The notes: generated by a model from the sequence alone, not told the origin. A DNA stretch of 64,000 nt from Sphaerochaeta pleomorpha str. Grapes (GCF_000236685.1 NC_016633.1:1674001-1738000); one strand, 5' to 3'; numbered from the stretch's first letter, positions 25,827 through 35,446 are shown. Translations and numbers: made by a program.

Positions 25827-26930
25827 CTACTTGTAGGCGGTAATTGTTTCCTCTATGGTATCCAACCATTTTTTACATATCTGTCTGCTATCCAATTCAT
25901 TCCGTACACAAAGAGCATTGCGACTCATTTCGAAAGCAAGTTTTGGATTCTCAATTATGAAAAGCATGGCTTCAGCCAAGGCTTTCTCATTAAAGCGGGG
26001 AACTACAAGACCATTCTTGTTGTTAATCACCAAAGTCCCCCGACCTTCACTGTAATCGGTAGTAACGACAGGAAGCCCCATCGCCATAGCTTCAATCAAG
26101 GCATTGGGCATCCCTTCGAAATTGGAGGACATTACAAACATATGGGCTTTCTGAAGCTTGGGAAAAATTGAGGACTCAATTCCTGGCAAGGATACAGAAG
26201 ATTCCAGATGCAATGAGGAAATTAACTGTTCCAGCTGCATACGTTGATCGCCCTCACCGTAGATCGTCAAAGTACACTGTGGATGTTTTTCATGGACCAA
26301 AAAAAACGCTTTTATCAACAATTGCTGGTTTTTCTGTTTTGAAAGTCTTCCCGCAGACATAATCTCCATTGTGTTGTTGATTCCTGTGTTCGGGGAAGGA
26401 AGATCTTCCAAATACAGCGGGTTAGGAATAACCACCCCTCGAAAGCTGTCTCTCCGGTAATAATAGGTCTTCGCACTTTCCGTCTGGAACACAGCGCGAT
26501 AAGCAAACTTATGATAGGCAAACCTGATAACTTTCTTTTCCAGATTACTGAACGATTGAGTGGTGTTTGGATCATTCCGTTCTGACAAGAGAATCGGTAT
26601 TTTCAAACCAGCACAAGCAAAAGCGGTCAATGAACCGCTATAGGACATCATACCCAAAACAAGGCTCGGTTGGATTTTCTTGATAGTATTTCTTATTTGC
26701 TTGATCAGGGCACGATATCGTACCAAGGGGTTTTTGCTCTCAGAGGGGTCCAGTTGGATATAATGCACCAAACCTGCAAGCGGGTAGGCCGGTTCTGTCT
26801 TGGTCAGAGATATCAGATAGATATCCTTGTTACAGGAAACAAAGTAATTTGACAAATAGGCGGTCACCCTCTCAGCTCCGCCAAAAGACATACCGGTAAT
26901 GACAATGGCTATTTTGTTGTTTTCATTCAT
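25827..26930 (-). CDS. Glycosyltransferase family 4
   Basis: 367-residue GT-B glycosyltransferase. The N-terminal G-M-S-F-G-G-A-E-R-V acceptor loop and the C-terminal F-E-G-M-P-N-A-L-I-E-A-M-A-M-G-L-P-V-V motif (EX7E) place it in GT4, retaining enzymes using nucleotide-sugar donors. It should add one sugar to the lipid-linked repeat on the cytoplasmic face. Donor and linkage are not predictable. Confidence 0.92.
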   Translation of the reverse strand: MNENNKIAIVITGMSFGGAERVTAYLSNYFVSCNKDIYLISLTKTEPAYPLAGLVHYIQLDPSESKNPLVRYRALIKQIRNTIKKIQPSLVLGMMSYSGSLTAFACAGLKIPILLSERNDPNTTQSFSNLEKKVIRFAYHKFAYRAVFQTESAKTYYYRRDSFRGVVIPNPLYLEDLPSPNTGINNTMEIMSAGRLSKQKNQQLLIKAFFLVHEKHPQCTLTIYGEGDQRMQLEQLISSLHLESSVSLPGIESSIFPKLQKAHMFVMSSNFEGMPNALIEAMAMGLPVVTTDYSEGRGTLVINNKNGLVVPRFNEKALAEAMLFIIENPKLAFEMSRNALCVRNELDSRQICKKWLDTIEETITAYK

Positions 26931-26965
26931 TTTCTTTAATTACTCACCCCTAACGAAAAAAAGAC

Positions 26966-26999
26966 TGAAAAAGGCTTGGAACCATAATTATCAGGTTCC
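26966..26999 (-). terminator. Terminator-like hairpin between SDR and GT4 genes
   Basis: GGAACC (26978-26983) and GGTTCC (26994-26999) enclose a 10-nt loop. On the minus strand the stem is followed a few bases later by a T5 run. It is probably a leaky attenuator inside the operon. Confidence 0.35.
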
Positions 27000-27077
27000 G
27001 AGTGCAGGGCCTTCATCAGTCCCCCTCTCAAGTTTCACTATTCTCTAGTCCCTCAAAGTAAATGTCAACAAGCCCTT

Positions 27078-28151
27078 CTATTGCATAAAATCCTTTTCCT
27101 CTCGCAAACTGGCCACCAGTCTCTGGTAAGCTTGTTCAAGGTTTACCTCGGCATGCCATCCCAGGGCATTCATTTTCCCTGAACTCAGCCTTAGCTTGGT
27201 ATCAGGGGCATAGCCAAGGTTTTTATCCTGGGGAGGAATATCGAAGATGACTTTAATAGTATTGTTTGCAATAGAACAGGCTACAAGCGAAGCCATTTCT
27301 GCAATGGTCATGCTCGTCTCTTCGTTCACGATGGTGTAAGCGTCACCGGGAGCCCCATGGAATAGAAGTGTCACAATTGCCTTGATCGCATCACTAAGGT
27401 AACAGTAGTTTCCTACCGACTGACCTGTAGTATGGAGTACGATGTCTTTGCCAGTAAGGGCACTTCTGGCAAACTGGGCAAATACCCTGTTTTCCTGTTT
27501 CCCGATTCCAGGGCCAAAGGTCTGGGCAAGCCGGGCAATAGTGACAGGAACCCCATATTCTATGTAATAGGAATGGCACATACATTCAACCAACCGCTTG
27601 CTTTCCGAGTAACTGCTACGGACATTGAGGATGTCGATGGAGCCAAGGTCCTTCTCGGTGGTGCGCTGCTCAGACTCCTCCACCCTTCCATACACTTCCA
27701 TGGAGGAGAGATAGACCATAGCAAGTACTTGTTGTTGTTTGGCAAATTCCAAGAGATTTCGAGAACCAAGGACTGTGGTTTCAATTGTCTCTACAGGATG
27801 GGAGACAAACAAAGAGGAGGTAGTTATCGACGCTGCATGGACAATAAAGTGTACCGGCACTTCAAGATGCAAAGGGGTGAGAATATCATGACGTAAAAAA
27901 GTCAGAAAAGGATCATCATAAAAGGATCCAAAAAGATCCTTGGCTTTTTCCTTGTCCCTGACAAGACCGATGATCGTGATGGGTTGCCCAGGCCCCCGGT
28001 TATACGTCACTACGGCCTTGATAAAAGCAGAACCTATCAAACCGGTTGCACCGGTAACCAAGATTGTTTTACCAGACAAGCGAGAAAGATCTGCATAACC
28101 GGCAATCGAAGCAAGGTCAGCCTTTTCCTGGGTAGATATAAAAGAGGGCAT
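27078..28151 (-). CDS. NAD-dependent epimerase/dehydratase (extended SDR)
   Basis: 357-residue extended short-chain dehydrogenase. V-T-G-A-T-G-L-I-G-S near residue 33 binds NAD and the catalytic pair appears as Y-S-E-S-K. It is packed against the IspD-like cytidylyltransferase (1-bp gap) and LicD. A cytidylyltransferase next to an SDR is known in CDP-ribitol synthesis, for example as a fused enzyme in Haemophilus capsule loci. A role in making or reducing a polyol phosphate is possible, but a nucleotide-sugar epimerase is equally compatible. Confidence 0.82.
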   Translation of the reverse strand: MPSFISTQEKADLASIAGYADLSRLSGKTILVTGATGLIGSAFIKAVVTYNRGPGQPITIIGLVRDKEKAKDLFGSFYDDPFLTFLRHDILTPLHLEVPVHFIVHAASITTSSLFVSHPVETIETTVLGSRNLLEFAKQQQVLAMVYLSSMEVYGRVEESEQRTTEKDLGSIDILNVRSSYSESKRLVECMCHSYYIEYGVPVTIARLAQTFGPGIGKQENRVFAQFARSALTGKDIVLHTTGQSVGNYCYLSDAIKAIVTLLFHGAPGDAYTIVNEETSMTIAEMASLVACSIANNTIKVIFDIPPQDKNLGYAPDTKLRLSSGKMNALGWHAEVNLEQAYQRLVASLREEKDFMQ

Positions 28152-28152
28152 A

Positions 28153-28875
28153 TCAGTTCACCCCGAAGACCAAGGAAGACTCCTTGGCTTCCAGGATTGC
28201 CCTGAAAATATAGTAATCGATGGGAGTGGTAATCTTTATGTTGTCGGCAGGACCTTGGACAGTATGCAATACCTTGCCTTGGCTCAACATCAAAGAGGCG
28301 GAGTCAATGAAGGTATAATTTCCCGAAGCAAGGGCATTGTTGTGGGCAGAGAGTATATCGTGCAGATAAAAACACTGGGGTGCCCGTGCCAGTGAACAGA
28401 GATTCCTATCGATTGTTCTGGTCACTTCCTGTTTATCATTGGTCTCAATGATAGTTTCGATTGCCGGGGCAACGGTAATTGCAGAACCATACTCTTGTGT
28501 GCTTTGAATACAAGAAGAGATAAGATCTGGGCCTAAAAGAGGCCGAACCCCATCGTGTAACAACACGATAGAATCATCAGCGCAAGAAGAAGAAACGGTC
28601 TGTAAACCGATATATTGTGATTCCATTGCGGTCTTTCCGCCGGGGACTATCCATCTGACCTTTGAAAAGCCTTCTTTCTTAACCAATTCTTCTACAAAAT
28701 TGCACCATTCCTTGATGCAGATAATGCAGATTGCATCTATCTTTTCATGATTCTCAAAACATTCGAGGGTGTATTGGATAATGGTTTTCCCGAACACTGG
28801 GAGAAATTGTTTAGGGGTGGTTTTACTGTTCATACGGGTACCAGTTCCACCAGCAAAAATCAAGGCAATATTCAT
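28153..28875 (-). CDS. IspD/TarI-family cytidylyltransferase
   Basis: 240-residue cytidylyltransferase with the family motifs A-G-G-T-G-T-R-M (residues 7-14), P-K-Q-F-L-P-V and L-L-H-D-G-V-R-P-L. It could be TarI (D-ribitol-5-phosphate to CDP-ribitol) or IspD (isoprenoid pathway). Placement between an SDR and LicD in a glycan operon with three CDP-polyol transferases favours TarI-like activity. ATG 28875 with AAGGA 7 nt upstream is preferred to a longer in-frame start inside licD. Confidence 0.85.
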   Translation of the reverse strand: MNIALIFAGGTGTRMNSKTTPKQFLPVFGKTIIQYTLECFENHEKIDAICIICIKEWCNFVEELVKKEGFSKVRWIVPGGKTAMESQYIGLQTVSSSCADDSIVLLHDGVRPLLGPDLISSCIQSTQEYGSAITVAPAIETIIETNDKQEVTRTIDRNLCSLARAPQCFYLHDILSAHNNALASGNYTFIDSASLMLSQGKVLHTVQGPADNIKITTPIDYYIFRAILEAKESSLVFGVN

Positions 28876-28885
28876 TCCATGTTCC

Positions 28886-29692
28886 TTATAGTTCTTCGTT
28901 CCAGTACGCGACAAAGTCGTGGTGGGTTATCCTCTTTTCCTCGGGAGGCAATAGCATATAATCCCCATACAAGGAGGACAGATATGTATGATAGCCCACA
29001 GGAGCGGGGAAAACAAGCTTCTCGAATTCTACAGGGACAGAAGAAGCGAACACGGAGGTATCCAATATTTCCCGTTCCTTGTAGCCCCATACCATACAGC
29101 CCATATAGGGGGTCTTTTTAGAAGCATAGGATTTTGCAATAGTATCGATCTTGGAGGAAAAGAAAGCTGTACCGAAGGGAGCTAGGAATACCCGTCCAAC
29201 GGCTATTACTAGATTCTGGGGGATGGTCCATTGAGAGGAAAGCCTGGACAACTTCACTTTCAACAGTTGTTGGTAAAAACGGGAATGTTTGATCATTTTT
29301 CGTAAAATGATAGCATCATCAGGTGCAACATCAAGGGGAAATATGTCGATATTCAGTCCAAATTCAGTTTTCTTTTTATAAGACCCTTCGATAACAGAAG
29401 TCTTAATGTCACAAACCTTTGCAAAGGGGAAACGGCATTTTTTCGAAGTCTTTAGAGAATACACCTTGTAGCGAGGATCTGAAAATTCTGCAAGAAATCG
29501 CTCATAGTCAGGACGGGGCATAGCCAGATCGATATCATCATCCCAAGGAATGAACCCTTTATGGCGAATTGCCCCGAGCAAAGTTCCCCCTGAGAGAAAA
29601 TACTGGATACCATGTTCTTTGCAGAAGGCATCAAGGGCTCTAAGTATAGACAGCTGGATTTCTTTCATCTGTCCAGCATCGAGTTCTTTCAT
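28886..29692 (-). CDS. licD: LicD-family phosphotransferase
   Basis: 268-residue LicD/fukutin-type nucleotidyltransferase-fold enzyme. The signature is clear: Y-F-L-S-G-G-T-L-L-G-A-I-R-H-K-G-F-I-P followed by W-D-D-D-I-D-L near residue 45. LicD proteins transfer phosphocholine or other CDP-activated groups, including ribitol phosphate in the fukutin branch, onto glycans. The start at 29692 is chosen for the AAGGAG about 10 nt upstream. It heads the licD / cytidylyltransferase / SDR trio, and a 366-bp gap before it suggests a local promoter. Confidence 0.9.
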   Translation of the reverse strand: MKELDAGQMKEIQLSILRALDAFCKEHGIQYFLSGGTLLGAIRHKGFIPWDDDIDLAMPRPDYERFLAEFSDPRYKVYSLKTSKKCRFPFAKVCDIKTSVIEGSYKKKTEFGLNIDIFPLDVAPDDAIILRKMIKHSRFYQQLLKVKLSRLSSQWTIPQNLVIAVGRVFLAPFGTAFFSSKIDTIAKSYASKKTPYMGCMVWGYKEREILDTSVFASSVPVEFEKLVFPAPVGYHTYLSSLYGDYMLLPPEEKRITHHDFVAYWNEEL

Positions 29693-30058
29693 GGGGATAC
29701 AACTCCTTGTAATGAAATCAAAAGCAATAACAACAACTGCCAAAGATTATAATCACGCAAGTATACAAAATTCCATAACAGAGGGGAACCAGTAACCAAA
29801 GTGCCTTCCCCCCCCTTTTTTCATAGGGAAGTAATAATACATCAAGCCAATAAGAAAGGCATTTCAATCCTTTCGTTGTATCACAGGCTATGTATTTTAC
29901 CTAATAATTATAGGAAATATTTTGTGAAATTTCACCATGCCTATGCATCAACGAATAGTATCCTCTGTACAGCAATACCTTATAGGCAAAAAAAACTGAC
30001 CCAAGTTCTCAGTAAACCCAGGTCAGCATTCATGCAAAAACGATGTTTTAAAAGCTTT
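29693..30058. other. Gap between licD and the glucuronate epimerase gene
   Basis: No gene supported. It contains the terminator of the upstream epimerase gene (29988-30026) and about 290 bp in which a promoter for the licD-to-phosphonate segment would be expected. I did not identify reliable -35/-10 boxes. Confidence 0.4.
29988..30026 (-). terminator. Rho-independent terminator after the UDP-glucuronate epimerase gene
   Basis: On the minus strand CTGACC pairs with GGTCAG (30021-30026 and 29996-30001 on the plus strand) and is followed directly by a run of eight Ts. It lies 33 bp past the stop at 30059. It divides the large locus into at least two transcription units. Confidence 0.8.
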
Positions 30059-31069
30059 CTAATGCGTGTAGTATTCCTTGAACCAAGAGACAAAGGAACC
30101 CAACCCATCAGAAAGCGGAGTATTCGGTTTGAAGTCAAAATCAGCTTCAAGGTCGGATACATCTGCATAGGTCTGGTACACATCTCCCATTTGCATGGGG
30201 AGATACTCCTTGACCGCTTTCTTTCCCAGACACTGTTCCAGAGTCTCGATAAAGTACATCAGTTTCTCCGGCTTGTTATTCCCTATGTTGTAGATCTTGT
30301 ATCTGTCTCCGTGCTCGTTTTCAAGTGGAGGGTTGCACAACATGTTCTCCATTCCCTTCACGATGTCATCTATGTAGGTAAAGTCGCGGTACATATCCCC
30401 GTTGTTGAATACCTTGATAGCCTCCCCTTCCATGATTTTTTTGCTAAAGGAAAAGTAGGCCATATCGGGTCTGCCATAAGGACCATAGACCGTGAAGAAC
30501 CGCAATCCGGTAGAAGGGATGCCATAGAGGTGGGTGTAGCAATGAGCCATGAGCTCGTTCGACTTCTTGGTCGCCGCATACAGACTTACCGGGCTGTCCA
30601 CCTTGTCTGCAGTTGAAAACGGTATCTTGTCATTCATGCCATATACACTGCTTGAAGAGGCGTAGACAAGATGGGAAACAGGATTATGCCTGCACGCTTC
30701 CAGGATGTTCAAAAACCCCACCAGATTCGACTGCAGATAAGCATAGGGGTTGTCTATGCTGTAGCGCACCCCTGCCTGGGCTGCGAGGTTCACTACCACA
30801 GAGGGAGAATAGGTAGCAAACAAACCATCGACGGCAACCTTGTCGGCCAAGTCTCCCTTTACAAAGGTGAAGGAGGACGATGCAGACAAAAGGATATCAA
30901 GCCTGGCTTGCTTGAGTGAAACATCATAATAGTCGTTGAGATTGTCAAACCCGATGACCGTACACCCAAGGTCAAGCAAGCGCTTAGAGAGGTGAAACCC
31001 TACAAAGCCTGCACTTCCGGTAATCAGATAGGTTTTCGAACGGTCGAGCATCTGGAAATCTGGTCTCAT
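30059..31069 (-). CDS. UDP-glucuronate 4-epimerase
   Basis: 336-residue extended SDR converting UDP-glucuronate to UDP-galacturonate. I-T-G-S-A-G-F-V-G-F-H binds NAD; S-S-S-S-V-Y-G and Y-A-A-T-K-K are the catalytic segments; R-F-F-T-V-Y-G-P-Y-G-R-P-D-M-A and the N-D-Y-Y-D loop after the second strand are characteristic of the glucuronate-specific subgroup. It follows the UDP-glucose dehydrogenase gene, which supplies the substrate, but terminators before and after it imply partly independent expression. Confidence 0.92.
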   Translation of the reverse strand: MRPDFQMLDRSKTYLITGSAGFVGFHLSKRLLDLGCTVIGFDNLNDYYDVSLKQARLDILLSASSSFTFVKGDLADKVAVDGLFATYSPSVVVNLAAQAGVRYSIDNPYAYLQSNLVGFLNILEACRHNPVSHLVYASSSSVYGMNDKIPFSTADKVDSPVSLYAATKKSNELMAHCYTHLYGIPSTGLRFFTVYGPYGRPDMAYFSFSKKIMEGEAIKVFNNGDMYRDFTYIDDIVKGMENMLCNPPLENEHGDRYKIYNIGNNKPEKLMYFIETLEQCLGKKAVKEYLPMQMGDVYQTYADVSDLEADFDFKPNTPLSDGLGSFVSWFKEYYTH

Positions 31070-31087
31070 GGGTGTGGTTCCTTCTTA

Positions 31088-31119
31088 TAAAAAAGGGGAA
31101 GACATATATATTCTTCCCC
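31088..31119 (-). terminator. Rho-independent terminator after UDP-glucose dehydrogenase
   Basis: GGGGAAGA (31095-31102) and TCTTCCCC (31112-31119) form a perfect 8-bp stem with a 9-nt loop. On the minus strand the stem is followed by T6. It lies 27 bp past the stop. Confidence 0.88.
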
Positions 31120-31145
31120 TGGTAAAAATCACTATGGATGTAGTT

Positions 31146-32438
31146 TTATCGCCCTATCGAATAATATTCAACCCCGGCAGCTTTCATCGCAGCTGGGTCG
31201 AAAAGATTTCTCCCATCATAGACCAAGGGAGTGCGCATGAGGCGTTTGAATTCCTCGGGAGCAGTTTCCTTGATCTCTTTCCAGTCGGTGAAGATGAAGC
31301 AAATCTGGGCACCTTGCAAAGTCTCTGCTACCGTCGGGCTATACGTCATAGAAAAGTTAAACTGCTTTTTACAGTTTTCCTCGGCCACAGGATCGAAGGC
31401 GGTAATATCAGCTCCTTGCTCAAGGAGCAAGGGGATGTTGTACAAAGCCGGTGACTCACGAAGATCATCTGTCCCTGCCTTGAAGGCAAGACCGAGCACT
31501 GCCACCTTGATACCATTGAAGGTAATCATACGGTTGCAGGCCTTCTTGAACAAAACGGTTCTCTGCGAAGTATTGACAGCCACAGCCGCCCCTACAGTCT
31601 TGAGGTTGTACCCATGTTGCTTGGCAAGGTATTCCAGAGCCTTGGTATCCTTGGGGAAACAGCTGCCCCCGTATCCGATACCGGCTTGCAAAAACCTTGA
31701 ACCTATTCGTTCATCATAGGCCATTCCCTTGGCAACATCTTCAATGTCAGCCCCTACCAGCTCACAGAGATTGGCAAGGTCATTCATATAAGAGATTTTC
31801 AAGGCCAAGAAGTCATTGGCAGCATACTTGCTCATTTCTGCACTGCGTCGCTTTACTGCGACGATGGGCAAATTGAAGGGGGCATAGATAGAACGCAAGA
31901 CAGACTCCGCGTTCTTGCTCTCCACCCCGATGATAATGCGCGCGGCATGCATCATGTCATGGACTGCAGTACCCTGGGCTAGGAACTCGGGATTGGAAGC
32001 TACCTCAACACAGACATCGTTGATCAAAGAATCTTTTATGAACTGTTCCACCTTGTCGTTGGTCCCCACCGGGACAGTGGACTTTACCACAACCAGACAG
32101 TCATGGGTGACGCTCTCGGCTATCTGCCTGGCTACAGTAGCAACATATTTCAGATTGGCAGACCCGTCGCTCTGTTCAGGAGTCCCAACTCCGATGAAAA
32201 TGGCTTCTGCAGAAGCGTAGGCTGACCGGTAATCGGTTGTGAAATGCAGTAAATCGGAAGCAATCCCTTCTTTCAGGAATGCCTCAAGGTTTTCCTCATA
32301 GATTGGGCTTACCCCGCTACGTAGCAGTTCCACTTTCTTCTGATCAATATCAACACACGTTACAGTATGCCCGACATGGGCAAAACAGACACCAGCGACT
32401 AGGCCGACATAGCCGGTACCGGCAATGGTTAGGTTCAT
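31146..32438 (-). CDS. ugd: UDP-glucose 6-dehydrogenase
   Basis: 430-residue enzyme oxidising UDP-glucose to UDP-glucuronate with two NAD+. N-terminal A-G-T-G-Y-V-G-L (NAD site), central G-I-G-Y-G-G-S-C-F-P-K-D with the catalytic Cys, and C-terminal R-E-S-P-A motifs are all present. ATG 32438 with GGGAG upstream begins exactly at the Rossmann strand; the longer open frame is not supported. Product feeds the 4-epimerase next door and possibly TupA-modified uronic acid units. Confidence 0.95.
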   Translation of the reverse strand: MNLTIAGTGYVGLVAGVCFAHVGHTVTCVDIDQKKVELLRSGVSPIYEENLEAFLKEGIASDLLHFTTDYRSAYASAEAIFIGVGTPEQSDGSANLKYVATVARQIAESVTHDCLVVVKSTVPVGTNDKVEQFIKDSLINDVCVEVASNPEFLAQGTAVHDMMHAARIIIGVESKNAESVLRSIYAPFNLPIVAVKRRSAEMSKYAANDFLALKISYMNDLANLCELVGADIEDVAKGMAYDERIGSRFLQAGIGYGGSCFPKDTKALEYLAKQHGYNLKTVGAAVAVNTSQRTVLFKKACNRMITFNGIKVAVLGLAFKAGTDDLRESPALYNIPLLLEQGADITAFDPVAEENCKKQFNFSMTYSPTVAETLQGAQICFIFTDWKEIKETAPEEFKRLMRTPLVYDGRNLFDPAAMKAAGVEYYSIGR

Positions 32439-32691
32439 TTCATGCTCCCGAAATTCAACTTGGAAACCAGGTAAGACAAGCGTGGCTTTCAGATATCTAG
32501 GATACATGAAAAACAGTAATAAGTCAGCTTCAATTGTGAAGAGAATCAAAGAAAGAGCTTTTCATCGGTAAGAGACCTGCTTTTATTATCCTTTTCGATT
32601 ACTCAGATTTATCAACCGCTTTTGTCAAATACAATATGAAGAAAGAATCATTCCAAAGACCACATACTCCTGTAATTACTAGCTAATCGCC

Positions 32692-34215
32692 TTAGACGCG
32701 TGTTTTCCCCTCTTTGCCTTTTTGATTCCCCTCCCTTTCACGGTTCCTTAAAGATGCAACAATCTCAAAGTAATCGGCTTTACAAAAAAAGCGAACAGAA
32801 AGGAAATACTCAACAATACAAATGAGTATCGAAGCAATATACCAAAGATTTGAAGTAGAAAAGTTCCTAAGAACGAGAGCAAACAGACTCATCAATAATG
32901 AGGCTGCTAGAGGCCTTATAGTATTTTGTATTGTTGCGAGATGAGAAATGCCGAAAAAAAATCGTAACAAAAGAAACGCTATCGGTATTCCGGTTATTCG
33001 AGCTACAATCCTCCATATCACAAAGGATTGGAAACCATTCTTTAGAGAAATCATCACTAAAGGTATAATAATTGATAACCATAGAATTTGGTGAAGCACC
33101 GATATTTTTGGTTTTCCCTTGGAACGATACACCTCACTGGCAAAAGCAGAGAAAACGACAACAAAACCAGAAGACAAAGCCCAGGCACCAATCAGGGGGG
33201 CTGCTTCAACCCAGTTTTCACCCAGTAAAAAAACTGTAATAAAGTCCCTAAATATGAAAATACCCATGCCAAGGGGTATTAACAGATAGGCTACAATTTT
33301 TTGGGTTCGTTGGTAAGTCGCATTGAATTGTGCTTCATTTTGCTGACATCTGGATAAGGCCGGGAAAAGAACAGAAGTAAAAGATGCCGTGACAATTACG
33401 GTAATGGAATTAACCAGGGATATTGAATTCTTATAAAGCCCAATGTAATACGGGGACAAGAATGTATGTATCAAAAACACATCAATCCAACTGGTAAGCC
33501 AAATTGAAATCGATTCAATCAAAGACCAATAACTAAATGAGAACATTTGTTTCAAAATCGTAAGAGAATAAAAAAACCTGGGCTTCCAATCTGAAAGGAA
33601 CGTCAAGACAAGTACATGCATTGCACTTGAAGAAAGAGTGCCAAATAACAAAGCCCAATAACCAAACCCCTGCAAAGCCAAAGGCACAGTAACTGCAAAG
33701 GGTATGCAGGCAGCAATCAGCCTGGCCCAAAACAAAGCCTTGAACTGGAATTTTCTCTTGTAGATTGCCGTTTGAATGCTGGTTAAGGCAATGAGAGGGA
33801 GAGAAAAACAAGAAACAACCAAAGGTTTCTCATATCCCTCGTTACCGAGAAAGAGTGCAAAAGGTTTTCTAAATAGAATTAAAATTGCCAGTAAAAGCAG
33901 AGATATTGCAAAATTGGTCCAGAAAGCAACGCAGGCATTTTCTTCCAACTCATCATTGGTTCGAAACTCATGCTGGATAATGTATTTGGAGAAACCAGCA
34001 TCGGCAAACATCGATGCAAAACTGGTTATCATGGTAATATTGGCAATGATTCCAAAAGCTTGTGGCAATAGCAACCTTGCGAGGATAATGCTCACAATAG
34101 GTTGCACAAGCGTTATCGAAACCTCAGTGACTACAGACCATTTTGTCGCACTGGATACCTTTCTTTCAAAGGAATGTACAGTGAGCTCCTTTGCCTCAAG
34201 ATTTGGAATATCCAT
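32692..34215 (-). CDS. Polysaccharide flippase (Wzx/MOP superfamily)
   Basis: 507-residue multi-helix membrane protein. K-V-S-S-A-T-K-W-S near the N-terminus and L-L-P-Q-A-F-G-I-I-A-N match lipopolysaccharide-type Wzx/WzxC exporters. It begins directly after the CapA stop codon (no gap), so the two are cotranscribed. Second flippase of the window, likely serving the uronic-acid-containing polymer. Confidence 0.92.
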   Translation of the reverse strand: MDIPNLEAKELTVHSFERKVSSATKWSVVTEVSITLVQPIVSIILARLLLPQAFGIIANITMITSFASMFADAGFSKYIIQHEFRTNDELEENACVAFWTNFAISLLLLAILILFRKPFALFLGNEGYEKPLVVSCFSLPLIALTSIQTAIYKRKFQFKALFWARLIAACIPFAVTVPLALQGFGYWALLFGTLSSSAMHVLVLTFLSDWKPRFFYSLTILKQMFSFSYWSLIESISIWLTSWIDVFLIHTFLSPYYIGLYKNSISLVNSITVIVTASFTSVLFPALSRCQQNEAQFNATYQRTQKIVAYLLIPLGMGIFIFRDFITVFLLGENWVEAAPLIGAWALSSGFVVVFSAFASEVYRSKGKPKISVLHQILWLSIIIPLVMISLKNGFQSFVIWRIVARITGIPIAFLLLRFFFGISHLATIQNTIRPLAASLLMSLFALVLRNFSTSNLWYIASILICIVEYFLSVRFFCKADYFEIVASLRNREREGNQKGKEGKTRV

Positions 34216-35382
34216 CTACCCGATCTCATTCTCTGGGAAATTTGAAATCTCGGCTCTCAACCCTTCGCCAACTAGTTCCTGATGAGCCTCACAGGTAAGG
34301 AAATTTGACAATTGCAGCATTTTTTTCTCAGAAAACATTGTTTGTAACAATCTTCCTCTAAAGATCATCCGGTCGAATCGATTAAACCATGAACCGAGCC
34401 CTGAAAATTCATACAGATAGGTAGACAGGGATTTTTTGGAAAAATCACGATAGGTTTCTTCCAAGAACCTCTGGGATATGATTGCTTTGGACCTTTCGTT
34501 CAAAGAAGAGAGAATAGCTTCCCTCTCTTCCCCCATAGCCAGATACACAGAACCTGTCCCATCTAATTTCTTTTTAATCGGGATATAAGTAATTTTTGGA
34601 GGGAAATCTTTGTCAATCTCATAGGCAAGAAGCAAGCTATCGAAAGAAAGAGGATTATCCAGATCAAAGATAAAATTCCCCTGCCCATACACGATATCTT
34701 TCCCTTTGTACTTCTCATAGGCGCCAATACAATGGCTATGCTGGCAAACAACCAGGGAAGCCCCTTTATCCACAAGATATCTACATGCCTTCTGGAGATT
34801 TGGTGAAGGGAATTGAAAGTATTCCTTCCCACCATGATAGAGCACGATGAGGATATCCAATTTTAATGCTTGTATTTTTTCTTTGATATAATCTCCAGTA
34901 TGCAAGGGATCGAAAGGATTTGCCCCGGGAGAATTATCACTTGCAATGGAGAATTCGTGCTCAGTGCAAGCAAAGAGGCCGATTCTCAGCTCGGATAATT
35001 CAATGACCGAGATTTTTTCCGCTTCCGAAAGGTTGGGTCCAGCACCAAAATAATGAGATCTGTTTTCCTTGAGAATTTTTAACGTTGAGTGAAAACCAAG
35101 GGGCCCTTGGTCAAGGATGTGATTATTTGCCAAGCCTACATAATCAAGATGCAAAGATTTCAACCCTTTCCTTACGGAAATGGGAACAACTAAATTGGGA
35201 CCGTTTTTCATTATTGGCATAGATATATCTGTTACAGGAGCCTCAAGGTTTACAATTCTAATATCTGCCGATTCCCATTCTTTCAATAAAGCTTTGTCCA
35301 GGATTGCAGACGCATCACCCGTACAAAATGCCTGCACATTTTTTTCCGTTGGAACCAAATCACCCCCAATGAGAAATTTCAT
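34216..35382 (-). CDS. CapA-like poly-gamma-glutamate/capsule metallophosphatase-fold protein
   Basis: 388-residue PGA_cap-domain protein with the calcineurin-like metal motifs G-G-D-L near the start, N-L-E-A-P-V, L-A-N-N-H-I-L-D-Q-G and C-Q-H-S-H-C-I-G, then Y-G-Q-G-N-F-I-F-D. CapA supports poly-gamma-glutamate capsule formation; its exact reaction is unsettled. There is no N-terminal signal peptide or membrane anchor, so this copy appears cytosolic, unlike typical CapA. Adjacent TupA-like genes raise the possibility of a glutamate- or amino-acid-modified glycan. Confidence 0.85.
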   Translation of the reverse strand: MKFLIGGDLVPTEKNVQAFCTGDASAILDKALLKEWESADIRIVNLEAPVTDISMPIMKNGPNLVVPISVRKGLKSLHLDYVGLANNHILDQGPLGFHSTLKILKENRSHYFGAGPNLSEAEKISVIELSELRIGLFACTEHEFSIASDNSPGANPFDPLHTGDYIKEKIQALKLDILIVLYHGGKEYFQFPSPNLQKACRYLVDKGASLVVCQHSHCIGAYEKYKGKDIVYGQGNFIFDLDNPLSFDSLLLAYEIDKDFPPKITYIPIKKKLDGTGSVYLAMGEEREAILSSLNERSKAIISQRFLEETYRDFSKKSLSTYLYEFSGLGSWFNRFDRMIFRGRLLQTMFSEKKMLQLSNFLTCEAHQELVGEGLRAEISNFPENEIG

Positions 35383-35446
35383 GGTTGTATCCTCTATTTT
35401 TTAAGGCTAGGGAAATGAAAAGCGACAAACGCTCACCTTATTACCC

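Noticed and set aside
28153-28875. Firm annotation as ispD (isoprenoid synthesis)
   Set aside because: The fold fits, but the position between an SDR and licD makes a CDP-polyol role at least as likely; left as IspD/TarI family.
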